Positions 10,480 through 21,560 of a DNA stretch of 64,000 nucleotides are shown here, in pieces. The notes under the pieces are model-generated. The model was given only the letters and a program-made list of their open reading frames with translations, had not been told where the DNA came from and did not search any database. The DNA lies in NCBI GenBank assembly GCA_030062745.1, contig CP099841.1, positions 27,283,398 to 27,347,397 on the forward strand. The letters are read 5' to 3'. Numbering within the stretch: the stretch's first letter is position 1; each line of letters starts with the position of its first letter. The stretch is from Capitulum mitella. Its lineage: Eukaryota; Arthropoda; Thecostraca; Pollicipedomorpha; Pollicipedidae. Position numbers and translations under genes: made by a program.

Positions 10480-10669
10480 TTACCGCCGAAAACGGGGGCT
10501 TGGAACCGCCTCTGCGGGACCGATTTTTTTTTAATGTTGACAAAACACGTTTGTATGAATTCCATGAAATGCCAGAAAATCTTGTGGCGCTGCGGCAAAC
10601 AGTGTGGGAGCGACAAGCAAAAAGACACGGGTAGCAGAATCTGCCCCCCCCCACAGGGAATAGGGTTAA
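10480..10669 (+). mobile_element. Family A right end nested in hAT copy 1
   Basis: The segment ends GGGAATAGGGTTAA (TTAA at 10666-10669), the same end as the full family A copy at 18796, preceded by the C-rich tract typical of that family. Fifteen bases further on a second end-like sequence TTAACCCGTC begins. Copy 3 has the same structure (TTAA at 47106-47109). Confidence 0.55.
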
Positions 10670-10690
10670 ATGAAGTGTTTTTAACCCGTC

Positions 10691-10726
10691 TCCGGCCGGG
10701 GTCAGAATGCCGTTTGCCCGGCCGGA
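10691..10726. repeat. GC hairpin TCCGGCCGGG / CCCGGCCGGA
   Basis: A perfect 10-bp stem with a 16-base loop. It is also present in hAT copy 3 and lost in copy 2 within a 215-bp deletion. Confidence 0.8.
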
Positions 10727-11716
10727 GGGGGAGCGCGGATTTCCGTACCTCCCAGGATCTCGACTCCCATATATCGCACGGAAAAAAGGAAAACACCGGC
10801 GGAAAGGTTTTGTCAAACCGAGACGAAACCATTCAAGAGTTTTGACCTCAGGTCAATTTTGAGGCCACCAGACGCCATGAAAGGTCAAAACACGTCCTTG
10901 GAATTAGGTAAATAGACACAATACCTTGTCCCTGAAAAGCTGTACTTAAGCGACATATACTGAACCGTAAGACAATAGCGAGTTCATTGATATCAATTTT
11001 GGGCTTTCACAGGGGTCATGTCAGGTAACGTCATCGTTCCAAAATGTTCCACTTGTGAACGGCTAACATCCTCCGTTGCATCTTACTTATGACCATGTTT
11101 TTATAGCTAATTTGTCTTTTCAAGGGTGCTGAAGAGGTACTAAAGCACCTTTTTTTAGTCTTTTATTTCACAATAATAAAATCCATATCAGTCATGTTTG
11201 TTTGAGTCCTTCGTCGTTTGGTATTAAAAAACCGTCAGGGGTATCAGGAATCTTACCTCCACGCGCGCGCTCGTACACAAACTAATACACACACATAATT
11301 TCAAAACAAAACAAGAAGTTCGCGAGACCGAAACGAGCTCTGAACGGAGACCATTATGTTCAGGGCGGATACTTCGAGAGGCATTGTTGATCAAACCCAG
11401 TCGATAGATGTCCGCTGTTTGTCGCATTTTGCATGCGTCCGCTCCAGCGCCGGTTGTTCCCGCTCCGTCGGCGCCGCGGGCAATGAACAGGAATTCGTTG
11501 GTTTGAACATTGTGGCTAACACAGTGGTAGAATACCCGCCGCGGCTGTTGTCCCGGCGCCGCCGACTCTACAACGGCTGGTGAGTGCAGTGGGCAGCTAA
11601 CGGAGTGTTTTGGGTAAGCGCTTTTTGTTTCTTCCCTTTGTATATGGAATGCGTTTTGCAAGCACAAAACTGCATAAAAGACTTAAAACCCGCGTTCGCT
11701 TGGTTTTCACTGCATT

Positions 11717-11850
11717 TAAAAAAGTAACGGAATAACGGAGTAACGGTAACTTCCGTTACTTTTTAAGGCAGAGTAACGGAGTAACGAGTAACGGACTGGC
11801 TTTTTTGAGTAACGGAGTAACGAGTAACGAAGTTACATTTTTGAGAAACG
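11717..11850. repeat. Right subterminal AGTAACGG array of hAT copy 1
   Basis: Repeated AGTAACGG/AGTAACGA units in inverse orientation to the left array. Confidence 0.85.
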
Positions 11851-11877
11851 ATGCCCACCTATGTATATATATATATA

Positions 11878-12025
11878 TTCTAAACCAACTCGAATCAACA
11901 CTAAATCGACTGAATGGATGTGACACACACACACACACAAACACATATATATATATATATGCATATATATATATATGTTACATATTCATTCAGTCGATTT
12001 AGTGTTGATTCGAGTTGTTTTAGAA
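11878..12025. repeat. Palindrome with a microsatellite loop
   Basis: The left arm starts TTCTAAACCAACTCGAATC and the right arm ends as its near-perfect inverse (GATTCGAGTTGTTTTAGAA). Arms of about 45 bp also include CGACTGAATG. The loop is a CA run followed by an AT run. The structure resembles a foldback MITE and lies 14 bp from the hAT right end. Confidence 0.85.
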
Positions 12026-12451
12026 TCAGGCACAAGCGTGTTGCATGACATGTCTTATCTTTCCTGTAAAACAAAACCGCTGCGAGAACAGAGGAAAAAA
12101 TTGGCTAATAAAACGGAGTTTAGTTTATCATGGAATAAATGTGGCTGGTCACAGTTTCAAACAAGAAGGGAGCAAAATGTCTGGAAAAAGCAGGGAAGGC
12201 TTTAAAAGTGCACCATCAAATCATAGCATAGATTTTTGGGCTATGGAACGAAAGGCCTAAAGCGTATAGAAAAGGCGAACCGTACAGGAATAATATCAGT
12301 GTCATTGGCACAGAACAAAAGTTATTTTCATTCTTCTTTGCTCACTATTTCTCTGTCTGCTTTCAGTTTCGGGCCCATGCGAAAAGTCTAAAGTACTTTA
12401 TTTTCAAAACTGATTCAATTTTCATTTTCCATTTTCTTTTTTACGCCAACG
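12026..12451. other. No gene seen
   Basis: AT-rich sequence without a supported feature. Confidence 0.5.
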
Positions 12452-12676
12452 CAGGACCGTAGCCAGGGGGCTAACGGGGCCTTACATATATACGGGGCCT
12501 TGGGCTTTACCCCCTTGGGGCCTGAAAATGTAACGTTTCTTACGCACAAAAGTTGAAGGTAAATACAAATTTCTGGAACTCGGAATAAAGTGGCCGAAAT
12601 CCGAGGAGTTTTCAGCTCTGAGGTGGGTCGGGCTTGCCCTGGACACCACCTTGGTGAAATCCTGGCTATGCCCCTG
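12452..12676. mobile_element. hAT-type MITE, GTAGCCAGG ends
   Basis: Begins CAGGACCGTAGCCAGG and ends CCTGGCTATGCCCCTG, about 225 bp. Flanks CGCCAACG and CACCAATG agree at 6 of 8 positions, consistent with a decayed 8-bp duplication. The internal text GGAATAAAGTGGCC(G/A)AAATCC recurs at about 43637. Confidence 0.65.
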
Positions 12677-13889
12677 CACCAATGTGGTTTTTGCAATGAA
12701 GCTTACGGTCTTCATGGAAACATTTATTTCAGTCTTGTACGCTACATAAGAGGTTCAGAATCGAGGAACTCTGAGTCGAGGAAGTGTGCTTTGTACGCAT
12801 AGCGAGTGAAATTTCATATATGGTGGTCGCTGGGAAAAGTTCACTGATCACGGGTACAGGTCAAACGGTGGATGTTGTTGACTCTGGACTTGGTGGCAAC
12901 ATGGGCCCCACTTGCGGTTGCGTGCTTTTGTAGTTGGCACACACGTGCGATCCATGTGGCGATCCACAAGCACATGTTTCGACTTGTAATCAGGAGTAGC
13001 TGAATGCCGTTAGAAGTGACCTAGGCGACTGAAATTTGATGGGTAGATAGACCAGCACCAGGGCTATCCAGCGATATCCCACATGGACATGGTACAATGG
13101 ACCACGTGCAACGCACATACACCTCTTTTCCACTCGTTTGTCTTGCGGGTCAGTTGCCGGAACGCAAACGGCGCAGTTCGGTGCGCTGATGATGGTTTGG
13201 AAAGGCGGACAGGCAGCTGGGCGATCAGTTTCGATGGGTTGCGGCTTGCACGTGAAGCGAGAGGTGCCCAAGATTAACACCCCTCCTTCATTGCCACAAA
13301 TCTACAACCGCTGTGATGGTGAAAATTGGCGGGTAAGAGCACGTGATATATGGCATTCGATACATGTGGGTGTATTGCATACCAATAGCTTTAGCCTGGT
13401 GCGTACGGGACGCACGTGCTGAGATGTACCCCTTTGCCATTCAGGCGTTTGGTTTAGGAAGCGTTGATGCTGGAGGCGCTAAGTGCTGGGCTGTAAAGTC
13501 ACAAATGCCATCCAGGATAAGTAAGATTTAGGGTACCGGTGGCAAGACGTCATCCGCATGAGCGTGCCACTTGATGGATTTAGGATCCTCCGTTTACGGA
13601 AAGGAACACGATTCATTTCTACATGCATGACGAGGACGGCAGGTGTCTTTTCATTAGGGTAATACCGGAAATAAGCGGTTGCACAGGTCTGCGTGCGATA
13701 CAAAGATTCGGATTTTGACCCCAAACAAAACGTGTAAAGCGTTGGTTTGCCTTTAGTATATTGGAGTACTTGAGCAGTATTCCTTCTTTCAGGCTAGTTT
13801 TCTTAAATTCAGAGACGTGTGTACATTTTATGAGTGAATTTAATGAGCATAACTAACAATATACACACATATATGTAAGTATATATATA

Positions 13890-13893
<4 letters not shown>
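12677..13893. other. No gene seen
   Basis: Mixed-composition sequence. Short overlapping frames on both strands show no recognisable motif. Confidence 0.5.

Positions 13894-13945
<52 letters not shown>
13894..13945. repeat. (AT)n microsatellite
   Basis: About 26 AT units just left of a MITE. Confidence 0.95.
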
Positions 13946-13951
<6 letters not shown>

Positions 13952-13961
13952 CATATCAATA

Positions 13962-14063
13962 CAGGGACGTAGCCAGGGGGGCCATGGGGGCCATGCCCCC
14001 CTCCCGAGCCAAGCGGTCTACACTAGATACATGGCGATTTCGCATGAATATGTAATAGTGATC

Positions 14064-14095
<32 letters not shown>

Positions 14096-14250
14096 TCGCA
14101 AAAACAAAGGTTATATTTCTCGGTGCATTAAATATGAGATAAAGTGCCTAAAACTGCTGTTTGTTTCTTGTAAATTTCGTCATATACCTGTGGCACGACA
14201 ACATTTCACATTTGCCCCCCCCCCTGAGGAAAATCCTGGCAACGTGCCTG
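13962..14250 (-). mobile_element. hAT-type MITE, same family as 41426-41699, inverted
   Basis: Begins CAGGGACGTAGCCAGG and ends CCTGGCAACGTGCCTG. The subterminal text GAGCCAAGCGGTCTACACTA is the exact reverse complement of a segment near 41634 in the other copy. Flanks TATCAATA and TGCCAATA agree at 6 of 8. An AT run (14064-14096) has expanded inside. Confidence 0.75.
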
Positions 14251-15070
14251 TGCCAATATCGATACCTGATCTCCACCTTCGTTTCTAGCATAACCTTCGG
14301 CGCACCTTCCCGACTGGCAGCTCATCAAAAAAAGTTACAAAAAAACGATGCCATATCACTGATCCGACCCAATCAATGTGACACAGTTCCCCCCGTGTTT
14401 CACTGCTTTTATTTCAAAGATGTGCACGCTTGGCGCCCGCAATGATGCACTTGATGCACATCCATCCCCACGTCGTGAAACAGCGCTACAGATCCTCGAG
14501 CATTTTCTGGGTTGGTAGATTATCGTTATATTCTAAATTCATGGAAACAAACTAGTTTCTACACCTATAGTGTTCATTAAAAACATAAATAATTACACTT
14601 TGGTTAAAAAACAGATGTCTTCGCTGTTTTTTTTTTGTACGCTTTTCTTTATTTGACGCAGGTGCTGATTCTTTAAGTTAAGCCACTGGAATAATATTTT
14701 TTATTAAAACTAGAAAACAAATCGGCTAGGTTTCCTAGTACATATTACCTCACGAAAGGTCTTTCAGCCCTATAATAATTCCTAAAATGCCTTATCTTTG
14801 TCTTCTTAGTTGATATCAAAAGTACGTTTGCTTTTAAAAATGCATAACTTTGTGTTTTGTTTTAAAACTTTATGGTTTTTCTTGCGGAAATAGTCACTCA
14901 CTTTGCAAAATTCCCGCTCAAAGATTGGTTGCTATGGCAATTATCGTCTGGTTGAAGCACGTGCAGCGTAATTGTTGGTAGTCATTCGCAGAGATTCCGT
15001 CGTGGTGGCTGTGTAGCTGACGCAAAATTTGCATTCTGTGGACTTCGGTGGTAAATCTAACACTTCAAAA
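14251..15070. other. No gene; possible upstream region of the next exon
   Basis: AT-rich to about 14900. Just upstream of the signal-peptide exon are GATTGG (inverted CCAAT, about 14924), CACGTG (about 14958) and TCATTC (about 14982). No TATA box is placed correctly. The promoter reading is weak. Confidence 0.3.
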
Positions 15071-15330
15071 ATGCTGTCACTTAAGAGGTATGGATTAATA
15101 AGTCTGTTGGTGCTCCTGGTGCTCTCGCGCGATGTCAGTGCGCAATCAACGGAGGCTGCGGCAGCCGGCTCTGGTGGTACTGCGGCTGCTGGTGGTGATG
15201 CGGCAGGAGGGAACGGTGATGCCGCTGGCGATGCGGCTGGAGGAGCAACAACGGCTGCAGCAGATGGCCGAAGCGACTCAGGGCGCGGCTGCCGCAGAAG
15301 GAGAAGCGTCAGCTACTACTCCCGCAAGTG
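15071..15330 (+). CDS. Secreted Gly/Ala-rich protein, first coding exon
   Basis: The frame opens with CAAAATG and encodes a clean signal peptide (MLSLKRYGLISLLVLLVLS then RDVSA, cut likely before QSTE). Then comes a low-complexity Ala/Gly/Asp/Thr tract with GDAAGG-like repeats (residues 25-64). Next is GRSDSGRGCRRRRSVSYYSR, which includes a four-arginine run like a proprotein cleavage site. A donor GTAAGC follows at 15331. The frame would stop at the donor without splicing. A different frame over 15267-15330 is also coding-like (EATQGAAAAEGEASATTPAS), so a one-base frameshift or sequence error is possible. No family is recognised; composition recalls cement, mucin-like or structural secreted proteins. 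The host gene status is inferred from the signal peptide and donor. Confidence 0.55.
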
Positions 15331-16227
15331 GTAAGCTTACTGAGCTCATCGTTCTGACTGCGGGATCTGCGACAGCGGCCTTGCGTTACCCATTAATGAA
15401 TTTGGTTCTGAGCAGGCGTCGTGTCCGTGTAAACAGTCCAGCAATGTGTTAACTTGACATGACGAAGTGAGCAGAATGCCGCCGGTCAAAAGTCGCCAGG
15501 ATTTCGAGACGTGTGATGCGTTCCCATGTATGCTTTGTTCAGTGCAAGACTGCACAGGACGTTTGACGTGGCCTTGACACGTATGGATGTCTGACTGCTT
15601 TGCTGCGAAGCCAGTAAACGTGATATTTGCGTACGATCATTTTCATACGTTGCCCAGAAATGTTGGCTATAAAATTGTGGCTGCTTTCATGTCTTCATGC
15701 TTCTTGCTTGATACGAATTCCCTGTCGTTTTACTTCGAGTTATTTAATATTGAATAGCATCGTATTGATTGCTTCCTAGAGCTCGTGTTATGCTGTTGCG
15801 TGCCGTCAAACAACTGCTCATTGAATCTGAGATTACCGATGTCATAAGTATCAATAGACAGGGGCATATGTTGCCCTGTGTCTTTGATTTATAACCGGAG
15901 CATCATTGTGGTCATCGCTTCATTGTTTTGAAACAGATGGGTGGAAACAGGAATCCAGGAGTCACGGAATGTGCTTTTTCTTGCACATTGGACGATGTCC
16001 TTTCCGAAAATCCGTGTTTCATCCGAGTTGTCTCGATGGAAGTGGTGTTCGCGTACAATTAGCACCTATAGGCTGGCTCCCTATATCGCTGTTCACATAG
16101 GGACTATCGGGATGGGAGCCATGTCGTCCTGCTGAAGCAGGGACAGGCAAAACCAAGAATAACGAAAATTTACTCACAAACTAGTTCGCTACAAACTAAT
16201 TTTCTTGACAAGGGGCTATCACCACGA

Positions 16228-16263
16228 CATAAAAGGCTGCGAGACAGCGCCTGTGTTTTCAGT
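16228..16263 (+). promoter_or_regulatory. Candidate TATA plus initiator core promoter
   Basis: CATAAAAGG (16228-16236) is followed by TTCAGT (A at 16261). The TATA-to-initiator spacing of 31 bp is the canonical animal spacing, and TCAGT is the arthropod initiator. A short ATG frame follows at 16339. Confidence 0.4.
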
Positions 16264-16338
16264 AACCATCACAGCGCTGCGATTGCTTGAAGAGCAGACA
16301 ACATTCGCGGACTTTCCAAAGCGTTGCAGTAGTTCAAA

Positions 16339-16389
16339 ATGCAGTATTTATTCTACCTTAGTGTCTTGAAAAAATTGAATGGTGTTTAG
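16339..16389 (+). CDS. Short hydrophobic ORF downstream of the TATA/Inr candidate
   Basis: An ATG in the context CAAAATG opens the 16-residue frame MQYLFYLSVLKKLNGV, which reads like the start of a signal peptide. It then stops before a repeat. It could be the first piece of a spliced secreted gene or chance; no strong donor was found. Confidence 0.2.
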   Translation: MQYLFYLSVLKKLNGV

Positions 16390-16585
16390 ATGTAACCGTA
16401 GATGATGATGGTCAGATTATGATGATGGGAATAAGGCACGAAAAATGGCTATAAGAAAGCGGAAAACCATCATGATGATGATGTAGATGATGATGGTCAG
16501 TTAGCCGTAGATGATGGTCAGAGTATAAGGAGGGGAATAAGGCTCGGGGAATAATGGCGAAGAAGGGGAAAACCATGATAATTTT
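16390..16585. repeat. Imperfect direct repeat with GATGAT tracts
   Basis: Two units (about 16396-16488 and 16505-16585) share CCGTAGATGATG, GGTCAGA, GGGAATAAGGC and GGAAAACCAT. The GATGAT content suggests replication-slippage growth. Confidence 0.7.
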
Positions 16586-17591
16586 CTCGGAACATTACGT
16601 TCACGGGTATCCCACCATAACGGTAACTCCTAAATGTTATTGGGGAGCAAATTAACCGGTTGTTTTGCAGCATAAATTTAAGTCTATTCGACCGCAGGTC
16701 GGCCAAGGTATTCTTCTAATACATCGCTTGTGTCCACAGCTGCAGGCGAACTCCAGGCCCTGGCTAAGTTCGTTGGAGTAATGGCTGCCTTGTCTGTGGG
16801 ACTTCTGGCGAAGAAAGACTAGCAGACGGGTAATTTTTCGAGAGAGCACCACGAGGCTGCACATGGCAGAACGCGGGAATCCAGAAATCTGAAAGTGGCA
16901 GAAGTGGAGCCGGACTTGTTTTGGGTGTCGGTACGAGTGATTGCACCGAGGTGATCGAACGGCGATGGCCAGAAAGACGCCGACCTGAAGTCTTTGGTGA
17001 TGGCATCGTGAATTATGTGGAAAGATGACAATACGTTTGAAAGACTGCAGAAGTATGCAGCATTTAAGTGGTAACACATCGATTTGTTTAGCAGATGACA
17101 GCAATAAAGCACTATGATCATGGTGTTTTTATTTTTTACTGTTCGTTGGTTGGAGGGGAGTTTGCGTGGTCGTCCACGGAACGAACGTGCTCCGAATGGA
17201 GTGAACGAATATTCGAACGCAGCCCTACGTAGGTCGGTAGTTTGGAGCAATATGAATTTCTGAACGCACGTTTGTTTCGGATTCAGACATTGCGGCGGAA
17301 TACCTGAGAAGCGGAGAAGTTTGGTAGCAGCGTTTCAATTGGAGCATTCCTCAGTACAAGCGCTATGCTACGATACGACATTCCCCGCTTCCAGTGTTGT
17401 GCTTTTCATCTTCGTGCACGTAACCGTTTTACGTTAATGATTGAGATCGACGTTTAGAAATAGCTCTTGACGGAGGTGCATTAATGAAAAACGCGCACAC
17501 GAATCTGCTTTTGTTTCGGAAAAGTGGAACTTTACAATGGTGATGTTCCTAGGTAGACACTGCAGATTTCGTACGAAACTCGAACGATTGC
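16586..17591. other. No gene seen
   Basis: Long but overlapping minus-strand frames around 16650-17250 lack any recognisable motif and overlap one another. This would be intron if the exon pair 15071/21561 is real. Confidence 0.4.
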
Positions 17592-18796
17592 TTAACCCTA
17601 TCCCGGAGGGCTACACGGTATGACCGATTCCACGCAGGGGGAGGGGGCAGATTCGGCCCCCCTGAGATCTCGAAAACTACTCATCCGATTTCATCGCAAC
17701 AAATGGCAATCGATTTGCCATGACTTAAACTACACTTTTGAAAAAATAACTTCGAAATTTTGAAAGCGGTGGATACAGGGGGAAAAAACATTAAAATGGC
17801 GGTACTTTTGGACTTCCTATAACTCCGTTGTTTGTGAACCGATACGATGAAATTGGCATGAATCGAGAGATTACGGATGGGGCTTTTGTCATTGGTACAC
17901 ACATCTGAAATTTAAGGAAAGTCATAGGTGTTCACAGGGTTTCGAAAATAGGATGAGTTTTTCAACAACTGAATGAACAAAAAAGTAACAGCGCCTTTTT
18001 GGCTTTTGCTAGTCATGTTATGCTGAAGGAGAATAAATCGTATTATAATGTTCGTATAATGTTAACATAGGCGGTGCCAGGAACATGAAAAAGGGGGAAC
18101 TATCATGGTCACAAGTTCTTCAGATCAGCTTGTGCCCTTTGACCTTAAATGACCTCCAGTGACCTTGGACTGACCTGGAATGATTTCGTGTGCATTTAAT
18201 ATTACTTGTAAACGTTTTCAGTCATTTAAATTCATTCTATTTCAAAAATTCCATTGTACGGCTATTGTGATACAGGGTACGCGCACTGACATTTTAGGTC
18301 ATAGCTCCGTGACCCGACCTGATATCAAACTGAAACTTGATACACAAGAAGAGGGCACCCTTCTGCGTCACTTGTATTCCGGGTTTGGAATTTGAAAAAG
18401 CGCCAAAAATTATTACTATAAAAACCAATTTTGACTTGACCTTCACCTGACCTTGTAAAGTGACCTCAGGTGAACAAAATTGTATTTGCACATTGCTCAA
18501 CTATTTTGCTATACATCCATACAAAGGTTTAAGTTCTATCTTAAAAACGCTATTTTTGGCAGTCATTTTCCTTTTACCCTCAACAGGGCCAAAAATGGCC
18601 TGAAGTGCTTCCCAAAAACGTTGCCCGGCTCCGCCCTTGAACAAAAAAGAATTCCGAAATTTTGTCACAGCACGTAGAAAGAATAGCTAGGAAAAGTCAC
18701 CAAGTTTCGTGAAGCTGCATCAAAAACCCTGGAATTGGCAAGCAAAAAACCCGAGGGGGGGGCGAATTCAGCCCCCCATGCCGGGAATAGGGTTAA
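17592..18796 (+). mobile_element. TTAA-flanked non-autonomous element, family A, copy 1
   Basis: Begins TTAACCCTATCCCGG and ends CCGGGAATAGGGTTAA, giving 1205 bp with inverted ends and C-rich or G-rich tracts just inside. There is no transposase frame. The TTAA flanks and CCCT terminus resemble piggyBac-type elements. It holds four TGACC half-sites at about 10-11-bp steps (18141, 18151, 18161, 18172) and a second group at 18431-18475. The same family occurs at 23983 and 38221 in reverse. Confidence 0.75.
18139..18178. promoter_or_regulatory. Phased array of nuclear-receptor-type half-sites
   Basis: TGACCT-like half-sites (reverse of AGGTCA) recur every 10-11 bp. The equivalent array in the 38221-39438 copy lies at 38852-38885. 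Binding is not shown by sequence alone. Confidence 0.4.
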
Positions 18797-19555
18797 TGAG
18801 TAAGTAAACCAATGCATGATGTGTAGGAAAGCAACGTCAGTGTGAACGACTCCAATCCCGACGATAAGCAAGCAACTGATTCGACGGGCGAGGGAATAGT
18901 TGGCCCTCCCCCGCCAGAGAGTTTCTTGGACTGCTGGCGGATAGCCGATATTCATAGCTTGAAATTCGACCTCCTTTCCGCGTCTTTCCCTCCCAAAAGT
19001 TTGCCAAGTCATTCAAATCACAAAGTTGACCGTCATTCTAGAGGGCTTGCAAGCAGGATTGGAAAATGTCTTTGGTGTTGAAGAGCACCAAAAAATATGT
19101 GCTTCAAAACATCTTAACTTCACAAGCTTGGTCTTGTGCGTCCACCAAAAAAGCTACAATATAACCATGTTGACAAATTCCTAACTGTGCAAGCAAACGA
19201 CTCTGTTTAATAAGAAGCAGGTACGATGTTATAACTGACTTACACCAAGAATGCTCACTTAAACCAGTATTACCCTTTGCAAAATTTCATACTCCAACAC
19301 AAAAATTGTACTCCGACTCCAAGAACAAAAAACAAATTTGCAAGCCGTTTCTCCTACATCAAAGCCACCTTTTGACTATTTCCTTAGCAGTATGATGAGA
19401 TGTGGGACCGGGTTTCAATACAGAAGTGTTAGAACATAAAACATTTGTTTGCCAGCATTAGGGTGTTAAATGTAAGTGACATACCGAGGCTCATGTCAGG
19501 TCACTGGCGTTACATGACTTCAGAATAGTTTCGAATCGATTATAGGCAGGCGCGA
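18797..19555. other. No gene seen
   Basis: Mostly unique AT-rich sequence. Confidence 0.5.
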
Positions 19556-20481
19556 ATCCGGGGGATGAGCGGCCCCCCAAGGCCTGAAAGGGACCCCGAA
19601 GGAACTTTAGACTCAAAGGTGGTCCCATATGAGCTCCAAGGGGTCTAGGTGAAAACCTTACAGGTTCTTGATGCAGTCAGGGTGACCTCTGGAAGGGTTA
19701 GGCGAACCATGAGACGGATAAAAGAGACCCTGAAGCTCCCAAAGGGCCCCTTAGTCCACAACAGGGTCTAAATACGGCTGAGGCCCCTGGGACAGCCAGA
19801 AGAGTCATGGGGTCCCTGAGACGACCAAGATGAGGACTGTCCCTAGGACGGCATAGAGTCCCCTGGATTGTCATAGGCGCCCCGAATGGGTTTCACGGGC
19901 CTGTGCAAAAAGCCAAAGGTTCCCAATGCAGTCAGAGGGCAGCTGGGAGGGTTAATGAGACCCTAAGACGGCAAGATGACCCCTACGATAGATGGAAAGG
20001 CCCTTGAAAGTCTCCAAGGGCTCCGGGAAATGTAAGAGGGACCCTAACACAGCCCTTAATCAAATAAATAAAAAAATAATAAAAAATGGAAGTAAAGAAG
20101 GGTCCATGAGACCGCTAAAAGTGTCAGAGGCCCCTGAGACGGCAAGAACTTAACAGGGTACCTAGCAAAGTTTAAGGGACCCCTGGCCGGAGGGGCGCAC
20201 TTTACGCGAGGATTCGTCGGTGACAACCTCGAGAGGGGCCCCAAAAGTCTACTTTCTTGAAAACCTGAGGGCTTTTTTATGCAGTCAGGGGGCCCCAGGA
20301 AGGTCAGGTGGGCCCTTAGACAGCAAGATGTGCCCTTACACGGCAGATGGCTCCTAATACCGCCGAAAAGGTCGGAGGGTCCCTGCGAGACGTTATGAAG
20401 GCTCTAGACGGCCAGAGGGTCTTCCAATGTGATAGGCGGACTTCTGGCACGGAAAATGTCCCCCTGAGACTGCCAGTGAGA
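19556..20481. repeat. Degenerate GC-rich higher-order repeat
   Basis: Short phrases such as CCCTGAGACGGC, AGAGGGTC and CCCTTAGAC recur throughout. A longer phrase ATGCAGTCAG plus GGG recurs at 19671, 19926 and 20279. This looks like an old tandem array of units of about 20-30 bp, with one AT-rich insertion near 20060-20090. Its left edge, CAGGCGCGAATCCGGGGG, resembles a MITE end. Confidence 0.6.
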
Positions 20482-20632
20482 CCTCTGAAGCAATGGCGTA
20501 AGGAGGTAGCGCCCCCCGCCCAACTTTTTTGAAATATAACATTGACACTATGGGCGTTGACTGGAGAGAATAAGTCTAAATGCTTTTTCTCCTCCCCCTC
20601 AATTGTGGAGTTCTCGCGCCCCTCCCCTGAAC
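20482..20632. mobile_element. MITE of the GGCGCGAGAACTCC family, reverse orientation
   Basis: Shares GGCGTTGACTGGA and TTGTGGAGTTCTCGCGCCC with 37379-37532, and the inverse with 26738-26889. Left end AATGGCGTAAGGAGG is decayed. Confidence 0.55.
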
Positions 20633-21560
20633 GCTGTTAAATGCCCCTGATATGGCTGGAGGGGGGGGGGGGTTAGACATTTATTTCGACGACAGCAGAG
20701 ACTGCAAACGATGAGGTACTCTCGCTGTGAAGAGAGGTTACCACTTAATTTGAATAGGTCAAATCAGGCATCATTGGAACCGGAATCGTTCGTTTTTTGC
20801 TCTATGTTGATCCGAAGGGAAATGCGGTGGATGTACCAGCCCCATCGTCTGAGTATGCGTCCCATCATGCTCAGGTAAAGTGCGGCGAGGGCTGTCATCG
20901 GATGCATAAGTGTCATTTCATTAACCGAATACATGTGACAGACATCTGAATGCACCTGTGACCATTTGGTCTAGTTTAATATGCACGATGTTCGAAACCT
21001 GCTTTGTTACAAGGTCATCACCACGTTTTAGTTTATTTAGTGATACGCTTAGGTATTTTATTTACTGGTACGTTCTCCTGCAAAGCAGTGGCGACTCGTG
21101 GTCTCACAAGCACCTGTGGCACAGAACAATTGTAGCACCAAACTGTCTTATATACGGCTGTCTTTCTTATATGCAATGTGCAGCTATTAAACCGTAAACG
21201 ATATCCGACGTTGTTGGGATAAACGTATACAAAAACGAAAAACTACATGACATATCACTGTCGGTGTTTTATATATATCTGCAAGTAAAGCTGGAGCAAA
21301 CTGGGCATCCACTCAAATCCAAGCAACGAAAATAATCAGAATATGCTCGCGTCCAGCGCCCCAGGCGGAAAGTTCGCTCCCGTTTCAAGGGCGGGTAAAT
21401 GATCGCCATTGCTGAGTGCATACAGTCATGTTATTTAATCATTTGTGCACGATCCTTAAATGTACAACTTACATTCTGAGTTAATACGAAATGTGTATAT
21501 GTGGTATTTTAATTGATAGTTGTCCTACAAACACATTTCATTCACCGCCACTGATGCTAG
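20633..21560. other. No gene seen
   Basis: A G-run at about 20660-20672, otherwise unremarkable sequence. Confidence 0.5.

Larger units (their letters stand above)
8140..11863 (+). mobile_element. hAT-superfamily transposon, copy 1 (3.7 kb, non-autonomous)
   Basis: The element starts CATAGGTGGGCA and ends TGCCCACCTATG, with further inverted similarity into the subterminal arrays. An 8-bp TATATATA duplication flanks it; because the site is a microsatellite this alone is weak, but copies 2 and 3 have unique 8-bp duplications. Inside, from left to right, are a CCGTTACT array, a TATA-like motif (8524-8530), the BED exon (8903-9178), a 99-bp intron and the start of exon 2, a nested inverted-repeat element (9298-9863), AGGTCA-bearing sequence related to family A, a nested family A end (to 10669), and the right subterminal array. 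No catalytic hAT domain or hATC dimerisation region was found, so movement would depend on another copy. Compared with copies 2 and 3 it has a small local duplication near 8550-8595. Confidence 0.93.

Noticed and set aside
11224..11667. 147-codon minus-strand frame and 75-codon plus-strand frame in the hAT right half, open in all three copies or nearly so
   Set aside because: Differences between copies are few and include as many amino-acid changing as silent ones; openness follows from recent shared origin.
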